A stretch of DNA of 47,409 nucleotides, taken from Acetobacterium wieringae. Its GTDB lineage: Bacteria; Bacillota; Clostridia; Eubacteriales; Eubacteriaceae. The position numbers and the translations under genes are program-made. Below are positions 14,784-22,024 of this stretch, one piece after another (the first letter of the stretch is position 1; each line of letters begins with the position of its first letter). Below the pieces are notes generated by a model that saw nothing but the letters and a program-made list of their open reading frames with translations, had not been told where the DNA came from and did no database searches. The stretch spans positions 1-47,409 of the forward strand of contig NZ_LKEU01000046.1 of NCBI RefSeq assembly GCF_001766835.1. The letters run 5' to 3'.

Positions 14784-15362
14784 GTGGAAACAAAAAATAC
14801 AAACAAGTCATTTAAAAGCAAACCGGTGATCCCCTCGGTTCATCAGCGCAAAGAACTGCTTTATGCCATGGCAGAAACCGGGGCGGATTGGATCATGCTT
14901 AAATTGGGCGATGTCAACACCCTGCCACAACTGGTAGGGCATATTCATCGTTTTGGGAAAAAGGTGATGGTTCACCAGGATTCGATTAAAGGAATTGCCC
15001 GGGATAAAATGGGTATCCAGTATATGGCAAACTGCGGTGTTGACTGCGTCATTACAATGAAGGCACCCTGTGTGAAATATATCAAAGAGGCCGGTATGTT
15101 TGCCGCTTTCGGATTTTTTGTCATTGATTCTGATGCCTGCCGTAGTGGTTTAGCGAATATCAAAGAACAACAGCCGGATGTGGTTATTCTGATGCCGGGA
15201 ACCATCCCCCGGCAGCTTGTCCGGGAGATAAAAAGTGAAGCCACAACACCCATCATCCTGGGCGGTTTAATGACAACCGCCGAACAAATCGCCGGAGCCA
15301 TGGCCATTAGCGTGGCAGCCGTCGCTACCAGCAATCCGGATTTATGGAATCTGGAAACCTGA
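14784..15362 (+). CDS. glpP: Glycerol-3-phosphate-responsive antiterminator GlpP
   Basis: 192 residues from GTG 14784, which has AAAGGA 6 bases upstream; ATG 14778 is too close to that site. The chain is a GlpP TIM barrel: KPVIPSVHQRKEL, DWIMLKLGDVNTLPQLV, KVMVHQDSIKGIARDK, VVILMPGTIPRQLV, TPIILGGLMT. In Bacillus, GlpP with glycerol 3-phosphate binds leader RNA and prevents termination in glp operons. Here a strong terminator lies in its own leader, so it may control itself and the downstream genes (SGNH hydrolase, amidohydrolase, glpK-like kinase), which follow on the same strand. Confidence 0.9.
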   Translation: METKNTNKSFKSKPVIPSVHQRKELLYAMAETGADWIMLKLGDVNTLPQLVGHIHRFGKKVMVHQDSIKGIARDKMGIQYMANCGVDCVITMKAPCVKYIKEAGMFAAFGFFVIDSDACRSGLANIKEQQPDVVILMPGTIPRQLVREIKSEATTPIILGGLMTTAEQIAGAMAISVAAVATSNPDLWNLET

Positions 15363-15407
15363 GGCTTTCTATTGGTATCAAAAATTTATATAAATGGAGG
15401 AAAATTC

Positions 15408-16055
15408 ATGAAGAACGTAATGATTTTTGGCGATTCAAACACCTGGGGATGGGATCCATCCAATGATCTGGTTGACGTGATTAAACGCTGGCCGGATGAG
15501 GTTCGCTGGGCCGGAGTACTTCAGCAGGAACTGGGTGGTGATTACAAGGTGATTCCCGAAGGACTAAACGGTCGAACCACTGTATGGGATGACCCGATTG
15601 AAGAATACCGCTGTGGCAAGCAGCATATTATCCCGCTGCTGGATAGTCATGCGCCGCTGGATCTGGTGATTATTATGATCGGCACCAATGATTTAAAATG
15701 CCGTTATACCGTGACGGCTCAGGATATTGCCAATGGTGCCAGTCTGATTCTCGATAAAACTCTGGCCCAGGTTGGTGCTTTTGGTCCCGATGGTCCAAAG
15801 GTTCTCTTTATTGCGCCACCGCCTCTGGGTCCCATTGAAGATGGCATCTTTAGCGTGATGTTTGCCGGAAACCGGGAAAAATCAATCGAGATGGCCAAGT
15901 TTTATCAGGGTGTAGCGGAAAGCCGGGGCGTACCTTTCTTTGATGCCGCCACGGTGGCCAAGGTCAGTGCGATCGACGGTCTTCATCTCGGCGCCGATGG
16001 TCATGCCGCCCTCGGCAAAGCAGTTGCCGCCGAAGTTAAAAAGATCCTGGAGTAA
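15408..16055 (+). CDS. SGNH/GDSL hydrolase (esterase-like)
   Basis: 215 residues from ATG 15408, GGAGG 7 bases upstream. The catalytic Ser block is MIFGDSNTWGWDP (block I GDSN), block III is IGTNDLK, and DGLHLGADGHAALG gives the Asp-x-x-His pair near the C-terminus. This is the arylesterase/acylhydrolase style of SGNH enzyme; no signal peptide, so cytosolic. It could remove acyl groups from an esterified polyol before phosphorylation, but that is only suggested by the operon. Confidence 0.85.
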   Translation: MKNVMIFGDSNTWGWDPSNDLVDVIKRWPDEVRWAGVLQQELGGDYKVIPEGLNGRTTVWDDPIEEYRCGKQHIIPLLDSHAPLDLVIIMIGTNDLKCRYTVTAQDIANGASLILDKTLAQVGAFGPDGPKVLFIAPPPLGPIEDGIFSVMFAGNREKSIEMAKFYQGVAESRGVPFFDAATVAKVSAIDGLHLGADGHAALGKAVAAEVKKILE

Positions 16056-16063
16056 AGAAAAAT

Positions 16064-16086
16064 GGCGGCAGCGATGCCGCCTTTCT
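16064..16086 (+). terminator. Short hairpin after the SGNH hydrolase gene
   Basis: GGCGGCA-GCGA-TGCCGCC then TTTCT. A perfect 7-bp GC-rich stem with only a short T-run, so a weak terminator or an attenuating or processing hairpin inside the operon. Confidence 0.45.
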
Positions 16087-16125
16087 GAATTAAACCATGG
16101 CGTTAAAGGGAAAAAGGAGGCTGCT

Positions 16126-17664
16126 ATGGAAAACAAATTGGCCCTGATAAACGGTATTGGGGTGACCATGGATGCGAATCAACCGTCGTGCCAGGGCATT
16201 TATATAAAGGATGGCGTCATCGAGAAAATCGGAGCATCTCCGGCAATAAAAAATCTGGCAGCAGGCGAAGGGGCGCAGATTATCGATCTGGGTGGCAAAA
16301 CGTTTATCCCGGGGCTTCACGATTGCCACGTGCACATGATGAGCACCGGCTTGTCGGCCATTGGGATTAATCTTTATCATTGCCGGGCGGTTAAAGAGGT
16401 GCTGGAAACATTGGTAAAGGAACAGACAGGTGATTCCAGCGAATGGATTTTTGGCTATGGTCTGGATGAATCCCGGCTGGTGGAAAAAAGACCGCCCACT
16501 GCTGCCGAGCTGGATAGCTGTTTTAAAGAGCGACCAGTATATCTGGTGGATCGGGGGCTGCACTATACCCAGGTCAATACCATCGCCATGGAATTGATGG
16601 CCATTGGCGAAGCCGAAGACGGACTCGGTCGGGATGCCGCCGGGAATTTATCAGGTCGGCTGCACAGTCAGGCCAACAGCCACGCCCGGAAGTATTTTTT
16701 TGACAAGATGAGCTGGGCCCAGCGGGAAACGGCCATCCGCCATACGGCGCAAATTGCCGCAGTCATGGGGGTGACCACCATTCATGCCATGGAAGGTGGC
16801 GATCTGTCTTCGGATTACGACATTCCGGTGTTTTTAAAGATCATCGACGAACTGCCCATTCATGTGGTGCTCCATTGGTGCAGCACTCGAGTGGCGGATG
16901 TTGTCGCCCAAAATCTTAAAATCATTGGCACCGATATTCTTCTGGATGGCTCAATTGGTTCCCGAACGGCAGCTTTTAAAGAAGCCTATTGTGATGATCC
17001 CACCTCGGTGGGCGAGCTTTTTTTCTCCGATGAATGGGTCACTAGCTACATCGAAGCCGCCCACCGGGCTGGATTGCAGACCGGCTTTCATGCCATCGGC
17101 CAGCGGGCCATCACGCAGGTATTGAATTGTCTGGAACAGGCTCTTGCTAAGTTTCCGATGCCGGATCACCGTTTCCGGATTGAACACTTCGGCTTTCCTG
17201 ATGAAAGCGACATAAAACGGGCGGCCGCCCTGGGTGCCGTGATTTCTACCCAGCCAGCCTTTACCTATTTGCGGGGCGGCCCCGACAGTGTTTATGAAGA
17301 ACGGGTGGGGCCAAAACGCAATCGTCGGGCTTATCCCCTGCGGGAACTGCTGGATGCCGGTTTGGTCGTCAATGGCGGCTCCGATTCCAATGTCACCCCC
17401 ATCAATCCGCTGTTGGGCATCCATGCGGCGGTCAACCCGCCCTATTCCGGGAACGCCATCAGTCCCGCCGAGGCGCTGCGACTCTTTACTATTGATGGCG
17501 CCTATACGGCCAAAGAAGAAAAAATCCGGGGCAGCTTGAGGGCTGGCAAAGCCGGGGATATTACGGTGCTCAATCAAAATCCATTGGCGGTGGCACCGGA
17601 AACGATCAAAGAAATTGAAGTGGCAATGACGATTTTTAAGGGTAAGATCGTGTATCAAAAATAA
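16126..17664 (+). CDS. Amidohydrolase, YtcJ-like (amidohydro_3)
   Basis: 512 residues from ATG 16126, AAGGAGG 6 bases upstream; a longer in-frame start overlaps the SGNH gene and has no such site. The composite beta-sandwich and barrel are visible: KTFIPGLHDCHVHM (HxH metal site), HAIGQRAI, FRIEHFG (third His) and NGGSDSNVTPINP (final Asp). This group hydrolyses N-acyl or cyclic C-N bonds and is metal dependent; specificity cannot be read. Its position between an SGNH hydrolase and a GlpK-like kinase hints at unpacking an unusual glycerol- or tetritol-linked compound. Confidence 0.85.
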   Translation: MENKLALINGIGVTMDANQPSCQGIYIKDGVIEKIGASPAIKNLAAGEGAQIIDLGGKTFIPGLHDCHVHMMSTGLSAIGINLYHCRAVKEVLETLVKEQTGDSSEWIFGYGLDESRLVEKRPPTAAELDSCFKERPVYLVDRGLHYTQVNTIAMELMAIGEAEDGLGRDAAGNLSGRLHSQANSHARKYFFDKMSWAQRETAIRHTAQIAAVMGVTTIHAMEGGDLSSDYDIPVFLKIIDELPIHVVLHWCSTRVADVVAQNLKIIGTDILLDGSIGSRTAAFKEAYCDDPTSVGELFFSDEWVTSYIEAAHRAGLQTGFHAIGQRAITQVLNCLEQALAKFPMPDHRFRIEHFGFPDESDIKRAAALGAVISTQPAFTYLRGGPDSVYEERVGPKRNRRAYPLRELLDAGLVVNGGSDSNVTPINPLLGIHAAVNPPYSGNAISPAEALRLFTIDGAYTAKEEKIRGSLRAGKAGDITVLNQNPLAVAPETIKEIEVAMTIFKGKIVYQK

Positions 17665-17680
17665 AGAATGGAGAAAGACA

Positions 17681-19168
17681 ATGAAATATATTTTAGGAAT
17701 TGATGAAGGCACCACCGGCGTAAAGGTCATGATTTTTGACAAAGCGGTCAATATCATTTCGCAAGCTTACTCGGAATTCACCCAACACTTTCCCCAGTCT
17801 GGCTGGGTTGAACATGATGCCAATGAAATCTGGGCGGTTACCCTAAAAATGGTGGGCGAAGCCCTGCAAAATGGTAACATCAAACCTCAACAAATTGAAG
17901 CGATTGGGATTACCAATCAGCGGGAAACCACTGTGTTTTGGGATAAAAATACCGGTCAGCCGGTTTGTCGGGCGATCGTCTGGCAGGATCGCCGCACCCT
18001 GGATATCTGCGAAGGCCTGGAAGCCAAAGACGGGGCTGGGATTGTCGATCGCACCGGGATGATCATTGTCCCCAATGATGCGGCCACCAAAATCCGCTGG
18101 CTGCTGGATCACGACCAAAAGGTCAGAACCGGCGTTGATAAGGGGGAACTGCTGTATGGCACTATCGATACCTGGCTGGTCTGGAAGCTGACCGGTGGCC
18201 AGGCTCACGTCACCGATTATTCTAATGCCTCCGTGACCCTGCTGCAAAACGCCCGAACCCTGGACTATGATGAGTGGATTTTAAAGGAACTGGCGATTCC
18301 CCGGGAAATTCTACCGGAGCTGCGAACATCCAGTGAGGTTTATGGCCTGACTGATCCGGAGGTTTTCTTTGGTGTTGCCGTGCCAGTGGCGGGAATCCTG
18401 GGCGATCAGCAGGCGGCGGCCTTTGGTCAGGGCTGTCTGGAAAAGGCAATGGCCAAAAACACCTACGGCACCGGTTCCTTCATGGTGATGAATACCGGTG
18501 ATAAATATGTTCCCCCATCAGACGGCGTTTTCTCTCCGGTTTTGTGGAGTGCCAAGGGCCGAACCGATTACGGTCTGGAAGGAATGGCCGATGTTTCCGG
18601 GGCGGTCCTCCAATGGTTGCGGGACGGCCTGGGGATTATTGACGATGCCAAAGAGGCTGAGGAATTAGCCCGGCAGGTTGAGGACAGTATGGGGGTTTAT
18701 TTCGTCCCGGCCTTTGTCGGTTTAGGGGCACCCTATTATGATTCCTATGCCCGAGGCACCATTATCGGGATCTCCCGGGGAACCACTAAACAGCACATTG
18801 CCCGGGCGGCTCTGGAGTCGATGGCCTTCCAGGTCAAGGATGCCTTTAATGTGATGGAAAAGAAGTCCGGCTTTAAACTGACCAGACTAAGAGCTGACGG
18901 CGGTGGTGCCAAAAGTGATTTTTTGCTGCAGTTTCAGGCAAATATTTTAGGGATTCCGGTGGAACGGCCGGTCATCACCGAAACCACCACCCTGGGAGCC
19001 GTTTACGCCGCCGGGCTGGCAGTGGGCTACTGGGACAGTTTTGAAGAAATTGGCCAATTCTGGAAAATTGAAAAACGTTTTGAACCGCAAATCAATGATT
19101 CCAAACGTCAGGAATTATGCGGATTCTGGGATAAAGCCGTGAACCGGTCAGCCGGTTGGCTAAAATAA
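17681..19168 (+). CDS. glpK: GlpK-like FGGY polyol kinase with an altered substrate site
   Basis: 495 residues, GGAGAAAG before ATG; 16 bases after the amidohydrolase, so one transcript. FGGY kinase blocks are present: GIDEGTTGVKVMIFD, ITNQRETTVFWD (R81, E82, equal to the glycerol-binding Arg and Glu), IVWQDRRT, GDQQAAAFGQ (catalytic Asp) and YGTGSFM. The usual glycerol kinase block PYFSxTK reads PNDAATK here, so the glycerol-contacting Tyr is N132 and the next Phe is D133. Also GTTSS is GTTGV. The enzyme may therefore prefer a larger polyol such as a tetritol, though glycerol remains possible. Gene symbol given by family only. Confidence 0.82.
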   Translation: MKYILGIDEGTTGVKVMIFDKAVNIISQAYSEFTQHFPQSGWVEHDANEIWAVTLKMVGEALQNGNIKPQQIEAIGITNQRETTVFWDKNTGQPVCRAIVWQDRRTLDICEGLEAKDGAGIVDRTGMIIVPNDAATKIRWLLDHDQKVRTGVDKGELLYGTIDTWLVWKLTGGQAHVTDYSNASVTLLQNARTLDYDEWILKELAIPREILPELRTSSEVYGLTDPEVFFGVAVPVAGILGDQQAAAFGQGCLEKAMAKNTYGTGSFMVMNTGDKYVPPSDGVFSPVLWSAKGRTDYGLEGMADVSGAVLQWLRDGLGIIDDAKEAEELARQVEDSMGVYFVPAFVGLGAPYYDSYARGTIIGISRGTTKQHIARAALESMAFQVKDAFNVMEKKSGFKLTRLRADGGGAKSDFLLQFQANILGIPVERPVITETTTLGAVYAAGLAVGYWDSFEEIGQFWKIEKRFEPQINDSKRQELCGFWDKAVNRSAGWLK

Positions 19169-19282
19169 TCCAGGGATGATTTCTGGCATTATCCTAAAAA
19201 TTTTGATGTAAAGGACTAGCAATGCACAGTGATAAAGTGTATAATAGCCTCAGATTATATTAGGAAAAGAGGACTAAAAGGA

Positions 19283-20089
19283 ATGAAAAAAAGAAGTATA
19301 CTTGGCCTGATGCTGGTAGTCGTTCTGGTTGCCGGATTATTTGCCGGTTGCAGCAGCACTGCTAAAAAAACTGAAGACAATGCAAACAATGACGACAAGA
19401 CCTTTGTGGTCGGCTTGGATGACTCCTTCCCACCAATGGGCTTTAGAGATGACAAAAACGAAATTGTTGGTTTCGATGTCGATCTGGCCAAAGAAGTTGG
19501 TAAGCGAATGGGCATGGAAGTGGTTCTGCAACCGATCAACTGGGACACCAAGGAACTGGAACTGGATTCCGGTAATATCGATGTCATCTGGAATGGCTTA
19601 ACCATCACCGACGAACGTAAGCAAGCCATGGATTTCACTGCACCCTACCTGGAAAATGATCAGGTGATTGTAGTCAAAAAAGATTCTCCGATTAAAACCA
19701 AAGCCGATTTAGCCGGTAAAAATGTTGGGGTTCAAAAAGGTTCTTCAGCTTATGATGCCTTTACAGCTGACCCGATCAGTAAAGAGGCAGCAGCCTTAAA
19801 TGAATACCCGGAAAATGTATCGGCCCTGAGCGATCTGGGCATTGGCCGAATCGATGCTGTTGTGGTAGACTCCATTGTCGCCCGCTACTACATTACCTCT
19901 GAAAATGCCGAGTTTGTCATCTTAAGCGAAAGCTTATCACCCGAACTGTACGGCGTGGGGATTAAAAAAGGCAATACCGAGCTACTGACTCAGGTTCAGG
20001 ATGCTCTGGATGCGATGATTGCTGATGGCACCGCCGCCACCATTTCGACCAAATGGTTTGGTGAAGACATTATCTACAAAGCAAACTAA
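19283..20089 (+). CDS. Amino-acid ABC transporter substrate-binding lipoprotein
   Basis: 268 residues from ATG 19283; a longer start at 19229 would bury the signal peptide. Residues 1-23 form a lipoprotein signal ending LFAGC, with C23 as the lipidated residue, followed by a polar spacer. The rest is a SBP_bac_3 fold: FVVGLDDSFPPMGF, GFDVDLAKEVGKRMG, WNGLTITDERK, VGVQKGSSAYDA. These are features of polar amino-acid binders (Gln/Cys/Arg type). A terminator between it and the permease gene would raise its level relative to the membrane parts. A TATAAT at about 19240 is a likely -10. Confidence 0.9.
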   Translation: MKKRSILGLMLVVVLVAGLFAGCSSTAKKTEDNANNDDKTFVVGLDDSFPPMGFRDDKNEIVGFDVDLAKEVGKRMGMEVVLQPINWDTKELELDSGNIDVIWNGLTITDERKQAMDFTAPYLENDQVIVVKKDSPIKTKADLAGKNVGVQKGSSAYDAFTADPISKEAAALNEYPENVSALSDLGIGRIDAVVVDSIVARYYITSENAEFVILSESLSPELYGVGIKKGNTELLTQVQDALDAMIADGTAATISTKWFGEDIIYKAN

Positions 20090-20110
20090 CAGAAAACAAT
20101 CAGTTTTTAG

Positions 20111-20139
20111 AAATCGGATCGTTTCGATCCGATTTTTTT
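20111..20139 (+). terminator. Attenuating terminator after the binding-protein gene
   Basis: AAATCGGATCG-TTT-CGATCCGATTT then T's to 20139. A perfect 11-bp stem with a T-run, placed between the binding-protein and permease genes. Confidence 0.85.
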
Positions 20140-20185
20140 ATGACTGGTGATACCATAACTTTAATTCATTCCTCAGGAGAAAAAA

Positions 20186-20848
20186 ATGTCAGATTTTTAT
20201 ATTTATTTATCAAATATCACCGTGCCGATGTTGCAGGGGATGGTGATTACGCTCAGTGTTTTTGCGGTCACCATTGTCTGTTCGCTGCCGCTGGGTTTTA
20301 TGTTTACCCTGATGGCCCGAAGTCGGATAGCGCCGGTTAAATCATTTGCCAAGGGTTATATTTATGTGGTCCGGGGGACACCGCTGTTGCTCCAGATCAT
20401 GTTTGTTTATTTTGGCCTGCCGCTGCTGCCGGTGGTGGGAGACTACCTTGTGTTTGAACGCTTTACTGCGGCCTGCATCGCCTTTTGTATGAACTATGCG
20501 GCTTATTTCGCAGAAATCTTCCGGGGCGGTCTGCTGGCCATTGATAAGGGACAGTACGAAGCGGCTAAAGTGCTGGGGCTGACCAAAATAGAAACGATGA
20601 CCCGGGTGGTGATCCCCCAGATGATTCGGGTCTGCTTGCCGGCGATCAGTAATGAAACCATCACCCTGGTCAAAGACACCGCCCTGGTCACGGTTATTGG
20701 GGTAGCGGAGATTCTTCACTATGCCAAAACCTCAGTTAACCGGGATGGCGATACCTTTGCTTTTCTGGTGGCGGGAGCCCTGTATCTGCTGATCAATTTT
20801 GTGATCACGATGGTGTTTAAAAAGCTTGAAAACAAATACGAGTTCTAG
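20186..20848 (+). CDS. Amino-acid ABC transporter permease (HisM/GlnP type)
   Basis: 220 residues, CAGGAG upstream. Membrane segments are evident: PMLQGMVITLSVFAVTIVCS near the start, later LPLLPVVGDYL and ALYLLINFVITMVF. YVVRGTPLLLQIMFVYFGLP and EIFRGGLLAIDKGQYEAAKV are the signature blocks of the polar amino-acid permease family, the second being the EAA loop that contacts the ATPase. It ends 9 bases before the ATPase gene. Confidence 0.93.
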   Translation: MSDFYIYLSNITVPMLQGMVITLSVFAVTIVCSLPLGFMFTLMARSRIAPVKSFAKGYIYVVRGTPLLLQIMFVYFGLPLLPVVGDYLVFERFTAACIAFCMNYAAYFAEIFRGGLLAIDKGQYEAAKVLGLTKIETMTRVVIPQMIRVCLPAISNETITLVKDTALVTVIGVAEILHYAKTSVNRDGDTFAFLVAGALYLLINFVITMVFKKLENKYEF

Positions 20849-20857
20849 AGGAAAACG

Positions 20858-21652
20858 ATGGAAATTATAAAAGTCAATCAACTCAATAAAAGTTTTGGGA
20901 ACAATCACGTCTTAAAAGACATCTCGTTTACCGTCAATAAGGGCGATGTGATGGCCATCATCGGGTCATCCGGATCGGGTAAATCGACACTGTTGCGTTG
21001 CCTGATTGATCTCGAGAAGGCTGACAGCGGGGACATCATCATGGAGGGGAAGCCGCTGCTAAAAGATGGCGTCTACCCCAGTGCCCCGGAGATCCGCACC
21101 ATTATCATGAAAATGGGGATGGTCTTTCAGCACTTTAATTTGTTTCCCCACCTCACCGTTCGCCAGAATCTGGAACTGGCGCCCAAGGTCGTCAAAAAAG
21201 AAGAAGTGGTTGCGATGAATACCCGTGCTGAAGCCTATCTTAATAAGGTCGGCCTATTGGATCGGATTGATGCCATGCCCTCGACCCTGTCCGGTGGAGA
21301 AAAACAACGGGTGGCCATTGCCCGGGCGTTGATGATGAACCCCGATATTCTGCTTTTTGATGAACCGACCTCGGCTCTGGATCCGGAACTGACTGGCGAA
21401 GTATTAAGCGTTATGCAAAGCCTGGCCAACGAGCACATGACGATGGTGGTGGTGACCCACGAAATGGGTTTTGCCCGGGAAGTCGCCAACAAGGTGGTCT
21501 TTATGGATTCGGGAACAATCCTTGAAGAGGGGACCCCGGAAGATATTTTTATCCATCCCAAAGAAAAACGCACCCAGGCATTTTTAAGCAGCATCCTGCG
21601 CGATCAGAAAAAGAAAGCCCCCAAAAAATACCGGCTCAAAAAATATTGTTGA
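20858..21652 (+). CDS. Amino-acid ABC transporter ATPase (GlnQ type)
   Basis: 264 residues. Walker A is IGSSGSGKSTLLR, the signature LSGGEKQRVAIARALMM, Walker B ILLFDEPTSALDPE, and VVTHEMGFAREVANKVVFMD supplies the switch His. GMVFQHFNLFPHLTVRQNL is the Q-loop block of polar amino-acid importers. It completes the three-gene importer and ends at a strong terminator. The last ~15 residues are a basic tail rich in Lys. Confidence 0.94.
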   Translation: MEIIKVNQLNKSFGNNHVLKDISFTVNKGDVMAIIGSSGSGKSTLLRCLIDLEKADSGDIIMEGKPLLKDGVYPSAPEIRTIIMKMGMVFQHFNLFPHLTVRQNLELAPKVVKKEEVVAMNTRAEAYLNKVGLLDRIDAMPSTLSGGEKQRVAIARALMMNPDILLFDEPTSALDPELTGEVLSVMQSLANEHMTMVVVTHEMGFAREVANKVVFMDSGTILEEGTPEDIFIHPKEKRTQAFLSSILRDQKKKAPKKYRLKKYC

Positions 21653-21674
21653 GCCAATTGTAAAAAAGTCCGAA

Positions 21675-21709
21675 AAAAAGCCTTCCGTCAGTGAGCCGGA
21701 AGGCTTTTT
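21675..21709 (+). terminator. Terminator after the amino-acid transporter operon
   Basis: AAAAAGCCTTCCG / CGGAAGGCTTTTT, a perfect 13-bp stem with a 9-base loop. It isolates rpoB from the transporter. Confidence 0.93.
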
Positions 21710-21725
21710 GAATGCAAAAATAGAT

Positions 21726-21754
21726 TTGACAAAAATAAAATTTTGTGATAGCAT
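21726..21754 (+). promoter_or_regulatory. Sigma-A promoter of rpoBC
   Basis: TTGACA (21726-21731), 17 bases, TAGCAT (21749-21754). It is the only strong promoter between the terminator and rpoB. Confidence 0.75.
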
Positions 21755-21760
21755 ATAAAA

Positions 21761-22024
21761 TTGCATTGGTATCTTTTAAAATAAGGTTAGAATGCATCCT
21801 TGTCGTCAATTTTAGCGGCATCAACGGAAGCATTTGCGACTCGGTCATGAATAACTGATCAAAGGGGAAACATGTCGGAGTCAGCGGATATGAAATTGAT
21901 TACGGTCTAATCATAACACAAGGCGAGATGAAACACAACAGGCAAATTTGGGATACCTACAGGCTCGACGCGAGTCGTTTTGGGGTAATCCGTTGCTGAG
22001 TATTTTTGCGAGGGGTGATATTGG
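21761..22024 (+). other. Long 5' leader of rpoB
   Basis: About 260 bases without an evident gene. The clearest structure is in the distal part (about 21950-21995), where GGATACC faces GGTAATCC around an inner hairpin CTCG-ACG-CGAG. No ribosomal-protein gene remnant is recognised. A regulatory role (autogenous or stringent) is possible but unproven. Confidence 0.4.
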
